In this document: positions 16,420-25,456 of the stretch, piece after piece | Layout: every line of letters begins with the position of its first letter | Position numbering within the stretch: the first letter of the stretch is position 1 | NCBI GenBank assembly: GCA_016841185.1 | Contig: JAENZQ010000025.1 | Span: forward strand, 1-57,791 | Source: Anaerovorax odorimutans | Lineage (GTDB): Bacteria > Bacillota > Clostridia > Peptostreptococcales > JAAYPU01 | Length of the DNA: 57,791 bases | Reading direction: 5' to 3' | Translations under genes and position numbers: made by a program | The notes under the pieces: model-generated | Seen by the model: the letters and a program-made list of their open reading frames with translations, nothing else | Databases searched by the model: none | What the model was told of the DNA's origin: nothing

Positions 16420-17703
16420 ATGGAAAAAATTTCGGAAATACTTCGGAGAGAATTGGCACCTGCCATTGGATGCACAGATCCTATAGGCATCGTTTATGCT
16501 GTAGCTTCTGCAAAAAAGTATTCTGCTGGAGCGATTGAGCATGTCCACTGTGAATTATCAGAGAATATTATAAAAAACGCCTCTGCGGTATGCATACCTG
16601 GGACATCGGGAGAGTCAGGTATCGATTTGGCTGCGGCTTTAGGTGCTATAGCAGGCAAACCTGAATTAGGACTGGAAGCATTGAAAGATGTGAATTATTC
16701 AGATGTGGACAGGGCTAAGGAATTGATCAATAAAGGCATGATCAGTATTTCTTCTGCCCAAAATGAAAAAAAACTGTTTATTAAAGTTAATTTAAAATCT
16801 GTTGAAAAAAACGTAAATTTAATCATTGAAGATAATTATTTAAATATTTCCTTTGTCAGTATTGACGGGAACGAATATTTCAGTAACCGAAGTGAACCGT
16901 TAAAGCTGAATAATGAAAAAGAATCATTGCCTTCATTGGATACAATAATTGAATTTTCCGAGAACGCACCGCTGGAGGAATTAGGTATCATAAAAGATGC
17001 GATCCGGTTAAATATGGCGATAGCAGAAGAAGGCATGTCTAAAGCTTATGGGTTGGGTACAGGGAAAAATCTGAAAAAGTCAATAGAGAGAGGTTATTTA
17101 GGAGATGATTTATTAACGGAGGCGATGATGTGGACAGCTGCAGGAGTAGATTCCCGAATGGCCGGTTCAGATATGCCTGTTATGAGCAATACCGGAAGCG
17201 GCAATCAGGGACTTACGGCAACCGTTCCTGTGGTTTGTGCCGGCAGAAAACTGAAAAAAAGTGAAGAAGCAATCATCAGGGCGGTTACGGTCAGTAATTT
17301 GACTACGATCTATATTAAATCGGAATTGGGTCTACTCTCGCCTATATGCGGCGCTGCTGTAGCTGCAGCAGGCTCCGGCTGCGGAATCATTTATCTCCTT
17401 GGCGGAGGCAGGACACATATGGCGGCTGCCCTTTCCAACACTTTAACCAATGTAGCCGGAATACTTTGTGATGGTGCTAAAGGCAGTTGTGCCCTTAAAG
17501 TTTCAACCTGTATAAATGCTGCAGTACAGGGCGCTTTACTGGCGATGGATGATATATGTGTTAAGGAGACAGACGGGTTGGCAGGTAAAGATGAAACGGA
17601 GACCATTCGCAATTTTGTCGAACTTGCTCATAAAGGTATGGCTGCTGCAGACCATGTTATTCTGGATATTATTTTAAGGAAAAATAATCGGAACTGTTAT
17701 TGA
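16420..17703 (+). CDS. L-cysteine desulfidase / serine dehydratase alpha-like protein (UPF0597, CyuA/YhaM type), copy 1
   Basis: The 427-aa protein belongs to the SDH_alpha-type family that includes the [4Fe-4S] L-cysteine desulfidase CdsB and E. coli CyuA (YhaM), which split cysteine into pyruvate, ammonia and sulfide. Cluster-ligand candidates are Cys18 in AIGCTDP, Cys in SPICGAA (about 310) and Cys in ILCDGAKGSC (about 352). SGSGNQG and the glycine-rich AAAGSGCGIIYLLGGG are family blocks. The gene follows AGGAGG closely and lies upstream of an AGCS symporter. A second, diverged copy is present at 37479. The exact substrate (cysteine, serine or another) is not fixed by sequence. Confidence 0.82.
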   Translation: MEKISEILRRELAPAIGCTDPIGIVYAVASAKKYSAGAIEHVHCELSENIIKNASAVCIPGTSGESGIDLAAALGAIAGKPELGLEALKDVNYSDVDRAKELINKGMISISSAQNEKKLFIKVNLKSVEKNVNLIIEDNYLNISFVSIDGNEYFSNRSEPLKLNNEKESLPSLDTIIEFSENAPLEELGIIKDAIRLNMAIAEEGMSKAYGLGTGKNLKKSIERGYLGDDLLTEAMMWTAAGVDSRMAGSDMPVMSNTGSGNQGLTATVPVVCAGRKLKKSEEAIIRAVTVSNLTTIYIKSELGLLSPICGAAVAAAGSGCGIIYLLGGGRTHMAAALSNTLTNVAGILCDGAKGSCALKVSTCINAAVQGALLAMDDICVKETDGLAGKDETETIRNFVELAHKGMAAADHVILDIILRKNNRNCY

Positions 17704-17747
17704 TATAAGGATTGAGAGGAAAAGAATCAATTTATTAAGGAGGTGAA

Positions 17748-17768
17748 TTGTTTAAAGCATTTTTTTAA
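17748..17768 (+). other. Tiny leader ORF candidate before the AGCS symporter
   Basis: A strong AAGGAGGTG sits a few bases before TTG TTT AAA GCA TTT TTT TAA, a six-codon frame. The frame overlaps an inverted repeat (GTTTAAA with TTTAAAC). The real symporter gene has its own AAAGGAGG further down, so this is either a leader peptide or a relic ribosome binding site. Confidence 0.25.
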
Positions 17769-17800
17769 ACACAACTTTTTGTTAAAAGGAGGAATGTAAG

Positions 17801-19270
17801 ATGACGGAATTTTTAGATAAGCTAGTTGGTTGGTTATGGGGAACACCGTTAATTGTAACAATTTTAGCAACTGGACTATACTTTACTTTCGGCACAAAGT
17901 TCTTCCAATTTTCTCATTTTGGTCATATATGGAAACAGACATTTGGAAAATTGATTAAACGAGACAGCGGAGAAGGCGATTCAGGCATTTTGTCTCCCTA
18001 TGAAGCTGTAAGCACGGCAGTTGGAGGCTCTGTAGGCGTAGGAAATATCGGCGGTGTTGCAACTGCAATTGCAGTCGGAGGCCCCGGTGCCGTATTCTGG
18101 ATGTGGATCACAGCACTTATTGGCATGATTATTAAAAATGTTGAGGTTACTTTAGCTGTTCATTATCGCTCAAAGGATGAGGAAGGGAATCCATATGGCG
18201 GACCCACCTTTTATATGGAAAAAGGTCTGGGTGAAGAGAAAGGTTTTAAAGGCTGGCGGATACTTGCCGTTATATTTGGTATCGGCATTTTTTCCACCTT
18301 CTTTATTACACTACAAAACTATACCATATCGGAGGCGGTTGGAGGAACATTCGGAATTCCGATGATAGCAGTATCATTGTTCTTCGTTGCATGTGTCTAT
18401 TTCATGATATGGGGCGGTATTCCCGGAGTAGGGAAAATAGCAGGCTTTTTAGTGCCCATTATGTGTTTGTTCTATGTGATTGCCGGTCTTTTTATCATTT
18501 TGAAGAATGCAGGAGAAATCGGCAGTACATTTGGGCTCATTTTTGGAAGCGCATTCTCAGGCACTGCTGCTGTTGGAGGATTTGTCGGAGCGGCCATGGC
18601 TCAGGCCATCAGAATGGGGATCGCCAGAGCGGTCTACAGTAATGAAGCCGGCTGGGGAACATCTCCAATGATTCATTCTACTGCCAAGACGGACCATCCG
18701 ATAAAACAGGGACTATGGGGTTCGTTTGAAGTATTTGTAGATACTGTCATTGTATGTACCATTACTGCACTGGTCATTATCATAACCGGTGTCTGGTCAT
18801 CAGGCGATGCAGGTGCAACCCTGACCTTATCCGCTTTTGAAACGGAAATAGGTATGGCAGGCAGAGTTATTGTGACCATAGGTGTATTTCTGTTTGGTTT
18901 GACAACTGCAACGGGCTGGTACTCTTATTATGAAATACTATTAAGGCATGCTTTCAGAAACAACCTCAATGCTAAAAAGAAAATACTGATGGTTTATAGG
19001 GCACTGAATCCCGTATCCGGTTTTTTGATGGTGGTATATGTCGTGGTAAAAGGTTTGCCTGGTCAGGCAGTATGGTATTTTGCAGATATCACATCGGCAA
19101 TACCGACTTTTATCAATGTTCTGGTTATTTTAATACTGAGTCCCAGATATTTTGAACTGCTGAGAGATTATAAAGCAAGATATCTTGGAATAGGCGTTGT
19201 AGATCCGTCATTTAAACCATTTTATGAAGACAGGATCAAAAAGGATCCGGAGGCAAGCAAAAATGTATAA
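17801..19270 (+). CDS. Sodium:alanine symporter family protein (AGCS)
   Basis: This 489-aa, multi-helix carrier is of the AGCS family (alanine/glycine:cation symporters; AlsT, DagA). Hallmarks are the N-terminal GTPLIVTILATGLYFT, the STAVGGSVGVGNIGGVATAI segment, GGPTFYMEKGLG, and AVYSNEAGWGTSPMIHSTAKT. Members take up alanine, glycine, serine or D-alanine with Na+ or H+. AAAGGAGGAATGTAAG precedes ATG 17801. It lies between a desulfidase-family gene and an M20 peptidase gene, which suggests uptake of the substrate or release of a product for that catabolic set. Confidence 0.93.
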   Translation: MTEFLDKLVGWLWGTPLIVTILATGLYFTFGTKFFQFSHFGHIWKQTFGKLIKRDSGEGDSGILSPYEAVSTAVGGSVGVGNIGGVATAIAVGGPGAVFWMWITALIGMIIKNVEVTLAVHYRSKDEEGNPYGGPTFYMEKGLGEEKGFKGWRILAVIFGIGIFSTFFITLQNYTISEAVGGTFGIPMIAVSLFFVACVYFMIWGGIPGVGKIAGFLVPIMCLFYVIAGLFIILKNAGEIGSTFGLIFGSAFSGTAAVGGFVGAAMAQAIRMGIARAVYSNEAGWGTSPMIHSTAKTDHPIKQGLWGSFEVFVDTVIVCTITALVIIITGVWSSGDAGATLTLSAFETEIGMAGRVIVTIGVFLFGLTTATGWYSYYEILLRHAFRNNLNAKKKILMVYRALNPVSGFLMVVYVVVKGLPGQAVWYFADITSAIPTFINVLVILILSPRYFELLRDYKARYLGIGVVDPSFKPFYEDRIKKDPEASKNV

Positions 19271-19300
19271 TTGTTCAACTAATCAATAATTGCTGAGTTT

Positions 19301-19333
19301 TTGTTCAGGCAGGGATATTCTCTGCCTGAACAA
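19301..19333 (+). other. Strong hairpin between symporter and peptidase genes
   Basis: Perfect 12-base arms (TTGTTCAGGCAG and its complement) enclose a 9-base loop. No T-run follows on the plus strand, so it may be an attenuator, processing site or poor terminator. An extended -10 box (TGGTATAAT, about 19340-19348) lies just downstream and could start separate transcription of the peptidase gene. Confidence 0.55.
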
Positions 19334-19379
19334 ATGATATGGTATAATATGATTTCAATCAAGTTGAGAAGGTGATAGA

Positions 19380-21011
19380 GTGTCATGGTATATAGAGGAT
19401 AAAATTAAAGAGATATTGTTCAAATTGGTATCCATTCCAAGTATTTCCGAAACGGAAGGCGAGGTGGCAATCGAAGGGGAGATATACGATTTATTGAATC
19501 AAATTCCATATTTTCAACAGCACTCTGAGTATTTAAATAAACATGCTATTGAAAATGATAAGTTTGGGCGGTATGTGATATCTGCACTCTTAAGAGGCAG
19601 AGGAGACCGTACTGTGATTGTTTTCGGGCATCATGATATTGTGGATTTTGACGGATATGGCGAATACAAAGATTATGCTTTGAATCCTGAAGAATTGACT
19701 AAAAGGCTTGATCCTGACATTCTTCCCGAAGATGCAAGAAAAGATTTGCTTTCGGGAGAATGGCTTTTTGGAAGAGGAATCAATGACATGAAATACGGCC
19801 AGGCCCTTGGAATTGCTCTGATGGAGGATTTAAGCAGTGAAGCAGAAATGCTATCGGGAAATATTTTGTTTGTTTCTGTTCCCGATGAAGAAAATAATTC
19901 TGTCGGCATGTTGGCTGCCGTACCTTTTATTAACGATATTGGAAAAAAATATGCTCTGGATTTCAGAGCATACATCATAAATGAGCCGGATTTTATAAGT
20001 AGTGATAGTGGTATGCATAATTTCTTTGTGGGATGTGAAGGAAAAGTCCTGCCTGTTTTTTATTGTATGGGAAAAGAGACACATTCCACCGAAGTGTATA
20101 AAGGCCTGAATGCAGGAACCATGATAGCTGAAATAGAAAGGCAGATGAATTTAAATATCCGGTTTACGGATTATAATGAAGGACATTTTACCGGGCCGCC
20201 TACGGTGCTTCAAATAAGGGATACAAAGGAACATTACAATGTTTCAACCTGTGCATATGCTTATTCTTATTATACGCTGTATACCGTCAGCAAAACCCCG
20301 GACGAAATATTGCGGCTGTTGAAGGATACTGCCTATAAGGCTTTTGATCAGGTTTTGGAGCAGTTCAAATCATCCTGTGCAGATTTTGAGAAGCTAACAG
20401 GAATCAGGCATGATTGCCCTTGGACACCAAAGGTATTTTCTTATGAAGAAATATATGCATACAATTTAAGTGACATAGGGCAATCATTTGATATACACAT
20501 GAAGAAATATATGAAAGAAAACAGGAGCAAGTTCAAAGATGATAGGCTCTTTACCATTGACATCATTAAAGAGGTAGTCAGGTTATGCCCGGATAAAGAG
20601 CCTAAGATAGTAATAGCATATGGTCCTCCTTATTATCCTCACAGGACCAATAAAGGGGAAACGGAGAAAGAAAAACATATGCTCAAAGTCCTGGATCGTG
20701 TCAATGAGTACAGCCAGGCCAAATACCATAAAGGATGGCAGTTGAAAAAGTATTTTGGTATTGCAGATTTATGTTATACGGGAATCGATGAATATGAATC
20801 GGTTGTAAAAAATTTAAAGCCAAATATGCCTATTTTGGGAAACGGCTATTCTATACCTTTTGAAGAAATAAAAAAATTAAGCTTACCTGTTGTCAACATC
20901 GGGCCTGTTGCAAAGGATGCTCACAAGTTTACTGAAAGAATACACATAAATTCATCTTTTGAAATGATTCCAGACGTTTTTAAGTTTGCAGTTTTAGAAT
21001 TGATGAAATAA
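19380..21011 (+). CDS. M20 family metallopeptidase, RocB-like
   Basis: This 543-aa protein is like the arginine-utilisation protein RocB. It shows the M20 metal-site blocks FGHHDIVDFDG, GRGINDMKYGQ and VPDEENNSVGM, and a late His in KDAHKFTERIH. Relatives hydrolyse amide bonds of small peptides or N-acyl amino acids. RocB itself has no firmly assigned reaction. The start is GTG 19380 with GAGAAGGTGA upstream. It is followed 32 bases later by an amidohydrolase, and together they look like a degradative pair downstream of an amino-acid symporter. It is much longer than the dipeptidase-type M20 enzymes. Confidence 0.85.
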   Translation: MSWYIEDKIKEILFKLVSIPSISETEGEVAIEGEIYDLLNQIPYFQQHSEYLNKHAIENDKFGRYVISALLRGRGDRTVIVFGHHDIVDFDGYGEYKDYALNPEELTKRLDPDILPEDARKDLLSGEWLFGRGINDMKYGQALGIALMEDLSSEAEMLSGNILFVSVPDEENNSVGMLAAVPFINDIGKKYALDFRAYIINEPDFISSDSGMHNFFVGCEGKVLPVFYCMGKETHSTEVYKGLNAGTMIAEIERQMNLNIRFTDYNEGHFTGPPTVLQIRDTKEHYNVSTCAYAYSYYTLYTVSKTPDEILRLLKDTAYKAFDQVLEQFKSSCADFEKLTGIRHDCPWTPKVFSYEEIYAYNLSDIGQSFDIHMKKYMKENRSKFKDDRLFTIDIIKEVVRLCPDKEPKIVIAYGPPYYPHRTNKGETEKEKHMLKVLDRVNEYSQAKYHKGWQLKKYFGIADLCYTGIDEYESVVKNLKPNMPILGNGYSIPFEEIKKLSLPVVNIGPVAKDAHKFTERIHINSSFEMIPDVFKFAVLELMK

Positions 21012-21043
21012 CGGTATCACTATTTTGAAGGGAGATTAAAAAA

Positions 21044-22669
21044 ATGGATTTAATTCTAATAAACGGAAATATTCTTACAATGAACGATGCATATCCAAAA
21101 GCAGAAGCGATGGTTATAAAAGACGGTAAATTTGTAAAAGTTGGATCCAATGAAGAAGCCTTGAGTCTTAGAACTGAAGATACCAAGGTCTTGGATCTTC
21201 AAAATAAAACGGTTGCTCCCGGCTTTAATGACAGCCATATGCACTTGCTGGAGTTTGGATACAGCCTGACCAAGGTGGACTTAAACGGTTCAAAGAGTAT
21301 TGACGAGGTAATCGAAAGAACAAAGTCTTTTCTAAAAAGCAGCGATCTGGGTGAAAATGACTGGATAAAGGGAAGAGGATGGAACCAGGATCTTTTTAAA
21401 GATAAGAGATTTCTTGACCGTTACGATCTGGATAGGATATCTACAAAGAATCCTATTTATATGACCAGAGTGTGCGGCCATGTTATTGCAGTGAACAGCA
21501 AAGCATTAGAAATAATGGGTGTTTCCAAAAACACACCTCAGATCGAAGGGGGACAGTTTGATGTGGATGAAAAAGGAGATCCGACAGGTATATTCAGGGA
21601 GAATGCCCGTGATTATATATTCAATTGTGTCCCTTCACCAAAAAAAGAGGATATAAAACGTATGATTCTGGAGGCAACAGATGCATATGCCGCTCAAGGG
21701 ATTACTTCCGTACAGACCGAGGATCTGGAAGCTTTACCGGGTATTGGATATGAGGAGATCTTCAATGCATATAAAGAACTTGCAGAAGAAGGAAAATTGA
21801 AGACCAGAGTATATGAGCAATGTATCTTCAGAGATATAGATGAATACAGGGGTTTTTTATCAAAAGGCTATAAAACCGGGTATGGTGATGAATATTTTAA
21901 AATTGGGCCCTTAAAAATAGTAAGAGACGGTGCTCTGGGCGGAAGAACTGCTTTATTGTGTGCACCTTATTCTGATGAACCTGCATCTATTGGTATTTCG
22001 TGTCTCACACAAGAAGAGCTGGATGAATGGGTCTTAATGGCCCAAAAATCAGATATGACTGTAGCAGTTCATTGTATTGGGGACGCAGCCATGTACAGTA
22101 CACTGGAAAGCATTGAAAAAGCAAAAAAGACAGTACCTAAAAAAGATATGAGGCATTCTATCATTCACTGCCAGATTACCGACAGAGAAATTATAAAAAA
22201 ATTTAATGAACTTGATGTAATCGCCCATGTTCAGCCGATATTTCTGGATTATGATTTGCACATAGTAGAAGACAGAGTAGGAAAAGAACGGGCAAAGTAT
22301 ACTTATAATTTTAAAAGGATGATAGATGAGGGCATACACGTAGCAGGAGGATCTGATTATCCATATTGTGAATTCTACCAAACCTTTTTCAACCTTCATG
22401 CAGCTATAAACAGACAGGATATCCATGGATATCCTGAAGGAGGTTGGCTTCCCGATCAGAAACTGTCCGTATTCGAAGCAATTAGTATCTTTACTAAGGG
22501 TAGTGCCTATGCATCATATGAGGAGGACAATAAAGGAACCATAGAAAAAGGTAAATTTGCAGATTTCTTTGTTATGTCCGATGATATCTATAAGGTGGAG
22601 CCCTCGGAAATAAAAAATATGCAGGTGGAAATGACGTTTATGGGTGGCAATTTGGTATATAAAAGATAA
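21044..22669 (+). CDS. Amidohydrolase family protein, YtcJ-like
   Basis: The 541-aa protein is an amidohydrolase-superfamily metal-dependent hydrolase (amidohydrolase_3 / YtcJ group). It has an N-terminal beta domain with LINGNILTMNDAYPKAEAM, the HxH motif in PGFNDSHMHLLEFG, a later His in AVHCIGD and HSIIHCQITD, and the Asp in AGGSDYPYCEFYQTF. A C-terminal segment KGTIEKGKFADFFVMSDD closes the beta domain. Substrates of this group are mostly unknown N-acyl or cyclic amides. It ends just before a perfect palindromic terminator. Its position after the RocB-like gene suggests one operon. Confidence 0.88.
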   Translation: MDLILINGNILTMNDAYPKAEAMVIKDGKFVKVGSNEEALSLRTEDTKVLDLQNKTVAPGFNDSHMHLLEFGYSLTKVDLNGSKSIDEVIERTKSFLKSSDLGENDWIKGRGWNQDLFKDKRFLDRYDLDRISTKNPIYMTRVCGHVIAVNSKALEIMGVSKNTPQIEGGQFDVDEKGDPTGIFRENARDYIFNCVPSPKKEDIKRMILEATDAYAAQGITSVQTEDLEALPGIGYEEIFNAYKELAEEGKLKTRVYEQCIFRDIDEYRGFLSKGYKTGYGDEYFKIGPLKIVRDGALGGRTALLCAPYSDEPASIGISCLTQEELDEWVLMAQKSDMTVAVHCIGDAAMYSTLESIEKAKKTVPKKDMRHSIIHCQITDREIIKKFNELDVIAHVQPIFLDYDLHIVEDRVGKERAKYTYNFKRMIDEGIHVAGGSDYPYCEFYQTFFNLHAAINRQDIHGYPEGGWLPDQKLSVFEAISIFTKGSAYASYEEDNKGTIEKGKFADFFVMSDDIYKVEPSEIKNMQVEMTFMGGNLVYKR

Positions 22670-22676
22670 GAAGAGA

Positions 22677-22710
22677 AGCAGATATCTTAAGATATCTGCT
22701 CAATTTTTAT
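22677..22710. terminator. Bidirectional palindromic terminator
   Basis: A perfect 24-base palindrome built from AGCAGATATCTT and its complement is followed by CAATTTTT. It serves the amidohydrolase gene and the converging NUDIX gene, whose stop codon lies at its edge. Confidence 0.85.
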
Positions 22711-23068
22711 TGGCTATTTTTACAGCTGCTTCAAAAACAGATTGGTCAGGAGATAAGGGTTTCGGTAGCCGGTTTATTTCAAACCAGCCTAAATCAGTAC
22801 TTTCGTAGCTGCAGCGCAGGCTTCCGGAAAGGTATCTACATGCAAATACAATCATGTGTGTATCATATGCGTCAAATTCATGAATCTTAGAAACCACTTC
22901 ACAGTTGATACCGGTTTCTTCCAGAACTTCACGTACTACAGTTTCTTGTAACGTTTCATTGACTTCTGTAAATCCACCCGGTGGTCCCCATAATACAGGA
23001 TGGAATCGTCTATGAACTAAAAGCACCTTATCACAATCAACAACAATACCCAACGGTACAATCCTCAT
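22700..23068 (-). CDS. NUDIX hydrolase
   Basis: This 122-aa protein is built around a complete NUDIX box: GGFTEVNETLQETVVREVLEETGI fits G-x5-E-x7-REVxEExGI. These enzymes hydrolyse nucleoside diphosphates linked to another group, needing Mg2+. The N-terminal VLLVHRRFHPVLWGPPGG resembles MutT-like members that clean oxidised nucleotides, but specificity cannot be read. ATG 23068 is selected because AAAGGAG precedes it. An earlier in-frame start overlaps that site. It is 39 bases downstream of the aldolase gene on the same strand, so co-transcription is possible. Confidence 0.9.
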   Translation of the reverse strand: MRIVPLGIVVDCDKVLLVHRRFHPVLWGPPGGFTEVNETLQETVVREVLEETGINCEVVSKIHEFDAYDTHMIVFACRYLSGSLRCSYESTDLGWFEINRLPKPLSPDQSVFEAAVKIANKN

Positions 23069-23107
23069 TATACTCTCCTTTATCATATTGCTCAATAACA
23101 AAAGGTA

Positions 23108-24037
23108 TTATCTCTGATTGCTTGCATTTAAAACATTCTTGATTTTGTGCCGTACCATTTTCTTAATGGCCTCTCTTGCCGGCCCAAGGTATTTTCTCGG
23201 GTCAAATTCTGAAGGGTTCTCTACAAATAATTTTCTGATGGAAGCAGTCATGGCCAATCGTAAATCTGTATCGATATTTATTTTACAAATATTATATTTG
23301 GCAGCTTCTTTTAACATGGCTTCAGGAACACCTTGTGCACCAGGGATCTCACCCCCATATTTATTGCACATTTCTACAAATTCCGGTAGTACGGTGGAGG
23401 CGCCATGAAGGACCAATGGTGTATCCGGAATTATTTGAGAGATTTTTCCAAGTCTCTCAAAGTCTAAACGGGGTTCTCCTTTGAATTTATAAGCACCGTG
23501 ACTTGTTCCTATTGCTATGGCCAGAGAATCAACGCCTGTTTTTTGAACAAATTCGGCAGCTTGTTCAGGATCAGTAAAAGTTGCATCCTGTGCCTTTACA
23601 TTCACATCATCTTCGATGCCTGCTAATTTTCCCAGTTCTGCTTCAACAACGACACCTTTGGAATGAGCATATTCAACAACCTTTTTTGTGATTTTAATGT
23701 TTTCTTCAAACGGATATTTAGAACCGTCGATCATAACTGAAGTGAAGCCGTCATCCACACATTTTTTACATATTTCAAAATCCTCTCCATGGTCCAGATG
23801 AAGGACGATATCCAGATTTGTGTCTTCCATGGCGGCTTCAACTAATTTAACCAGATAGACAGGTTTTGCATATTTTCTTGCTCCGGCCGAAACCTGAAGA
23901 ATTAAGGGTGCGTTTTCTTCTTTAGCCGCTTCGGTAATCCCTTGAATGATTTCCATGTTATTGACATTGAAAGCACCCACGGCATAATCACTATGTATTG
24001 CTTTGCTGAACATTTCTTTTGAAGAAATAAGTGCCAT
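23108..24037 (-). CDS. fba: Class II fructose-bisphosphate aldolase
   Basis: This 309-aa zinc aldolase cleaves fructose 1,6-bisphosphate to the two triose phosphates. Class II marks are GAFNVNNMEIIQG, the metal-binding HLDHGEDFEICKKC (His-x-Asp-His), VEAELGKLAGIEDD, AIAIGTSHGAYKF, VLHGAST and CKINIDTDLRLA. The first and last blocks match the short FbaA/GatY-like group, so a tagatose-bisphosphate role cannot be excluded, although the general FBA assignment is favoured. AGGAGG lies before ATG 24037. Confidence 0.92.
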   Translation of the reverse strand: MALISSKEMFSKAIHSDYAVGAFNVNNMEIIQGITEAAKEENAPLILQVSAGARKYAKPVYLVKLVEAAMEDTNLDIVLHLDHGEDFEICKKCVDDGFTSVMIDGSKYPFEENIKITKKVVEYAHSKGVVVEAELGKLAGIEDDVNVKAQDATFTDPEQAAEFVQKTGVDSLAIAIGTSHGAYKFKGEPRLDFERLGKISQIIPDTPLVLHGASTVLPEFVEMCNKYGGEIPGAQGVPEAMLKEAAKYNICKINIDTDLRLAMTASIRKLFVENPSEFDPRKYLGPAREAIKKMVRHKIKNVLNASNQR

Positions 24038-24119
24038 ATTTTTTACCTCCTTGTTCTTTTGATATTATTATAACAAATCCTAAATTAATTATATAATAAA
24101 TAAAAGGGAAGTCAAAAAA

Positions 24120-24151
24120 AACATAAAAAAGAAACGGTTTTTATAACCGTT
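24120..24151 (-). terminator. Rho-independent terminator (minus strand)
   Basis: AACGGTT and AACCGTT form a 7-bp stem. Read on the minus strand it runs into a long T-rich tract. It lies just past the stop of the 208-aa helical protein gene and separates it from the aldolase gene. Confidence 0.7.
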
Positions 24152-24182
24152 AAGAGAATAAAACATTTACAGATATTACAAA

Positions 24183-24809
24183 TTATTTATTCAAGGAAGA
24201 AATCAAGTTAGCCATTTTTACTACCTTTTCAATATTCTTAAGATTATCTTCATTTCCTTGGGGCATTAAAGGGGTAAGAGCCCCTACCATATCGGATACA
24301 GAGGAGTCAGAAGTTTTTTTTGAAGCCATGGTGCGCTGAACATCAAATACTTTTTTTACTTCACTGATTTTTTTGACGGTTGAAAGTGTGTTTTCCAGAG
24401 AATTTAACTTCTCAATTTTAGACGTGTCGTTAACAATACTTTTTAATACCGAAAAAGTATCTTGGATACCATCCAGAGTATTCTTATCGACAGTTGATTT
24501 TTTTATATCGTTCAGTTTATTTACTTTTTTCATTAAATCAACTACGTTTGAAAGTTTGTCAACAGTATGTTCCACTTTGTTTACGATTTCAGTATTTCCT
24601 TTTCCTGCAGCTGCAGCCGACGGAAGATAACGGTTTTCTTTAGTGTTCTTTATACCGCTTATTCCTTTTCCGGAGCTCAGGGAGAAAACCAGAATCAAAG
24701 GCAATGCAAGGGGCAAAAGATTTTGTAAACAAATACCTTCTTTTTTATATTCACTTTGATAATCATTACTGGATAGTTCTATTACTTTATTTTTATCAAT
24801 ATCGTTCAT
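24183..24809 (-). CDS. Uncharacterised membrane-associated helical protein
   Basis: The 208-aa protein has one hydrophobic segment (NLLPLALPLILVFSLSSG, about 29-46) and then a long charged, helical region with repeated Lys/Val/Leu heptads (VEHTVDKLSNVVDLMKKVNK, ENTLSTVKKISEVKK). It ends NIEKVVKMANLISSLNK. I recognise no family. GGGAGGTAAAGT precedes its ATG. It is divergent from another small helical protein gene (25018), about 210 bases apart, so the two may share control. It has its own terminator. A surface or sporulation role is possible but unsupported. Confidence 0.6.
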   Translation of the reverse strand: MNDIDKNKVIELSSNDYQSEYKKEGICLQNLLPLALPLILVFSLSSGKGISGIKNTKENRYLPSAAAAGKGNTEIVNKVEHTVDKLSNVVDLMKKVNKLNDIKKSTVDKNTLDGIQDTFSVLKSIVNDTSKIEKLNSLENTLSTVKKISEVKKVFDVQRTMASKKTSDSSVSDMVGALTPLMPQGNEDNLKNIEKVVKMANLISSLNK

Positions 24810-25017
24810 ACTTTACCTCCCTAAAGGAATCATAACTATATTCATGTAGTATGTAATGATCCCAATTATTATTCCATATCATAGTATGAAAAAGGACTGA
24901 ATATGGTGTCAGCCAAAATAAAGATATCAGTCACAAAATAGAATCAAAAGCATATTTTTGTAATATGCAAACTTGTTTTGCATAATTTATATTAATTAGA
25001 ATTTGGGAGGTCTTACC

Positions 25018-25302
25018 ATGGCAGATATCAACCGGCAGAAACTGATGGAGCTGGCAGCATCTTTAGGGCTGAGCCCAATTGACAAAAATAAATTAAGGTC
25101 AGTGGAGGATGCCGCTAAAAAGTATGAGAATAAAAGTGAAGAAGAGGTGTTGAAAGAGCTGAAACAATTGAAAGAAACATTGTTTGCAGACAAAGCATCT
25201 TTTGAACGTCAAATGAAACTGGTTAAAGATATACGGCCCATGCTTAATACAGAGCAGAGGCAAAAACTGGATAGAATAATCGATTTACTGTCGAGGGAAT
25301 AG
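25018..25302 (+). CDS. Uncharacterised small helical protein
   Basis: This 94-aa, highly charged, cytoplasmic-looking protein starts MADINRQKLMELAASLGLSP and is predicted almost wholly helical, with a coiled-coil-like middle (SEEEVLKELKQLKETL). The ending RQKLDRIIDLLSRE is also helical. It has no cysteine and no membrane segment. The start is ATG 25018 behind GGGAGG. An in-frame start five codons earlier lacks a ribosome binding site. It is divergent from the 24183 gene. Function unknown. Confidence 0.6.
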   Translation: MADINRQKLMELAASLGLSPIDKNKLRSVEDAAKKYENKSEEEVLKELKQLKETLFADKASFERQMKLVKDIRPMLNTEQRQKLDRIIDLLSRE

Positions 25303-25342
25303 CTATAATTTATCCAATGTCGTTAAGGAAGATTTTACGATA

Positions 25343-25371
25343 TTGACAAAAATAGTATAATTGTATACAAT
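25343..25371 (+). promoter_or_regulatory. Sigma-A promoter of the citrate synthase gene
   Basis: TTGACA, a 17-base spacer and TACAAT match the consensus almost perfectly. TTGTATACAA, a small palindrome, overlaps the -10 box and could be an operator. Confidence 0.75.
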
Positions 25372-25399
25372 ATTAATAAATAAATATCATAATCAAAAG

Positions 25400-25429
25400 A
25401 CAGATATATTCAATCTTGGATATATCTGT
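25400..25429 (+). other. Hairpin in the leader of the citrate synthase gene
   Basis: Perfect 10-base arms (ACAGATATAT and ATATATCTGT) enclose a 10-base loop. It lies between the promoter and the ribosome binding site and is followed by ATTTTAC. It may be an attenuator or a stabilising 5' hairpin. Confidence 0.5.
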
Positions 25430-25456
25430 ATTTTACATAAAGGAGGATGATGATAG

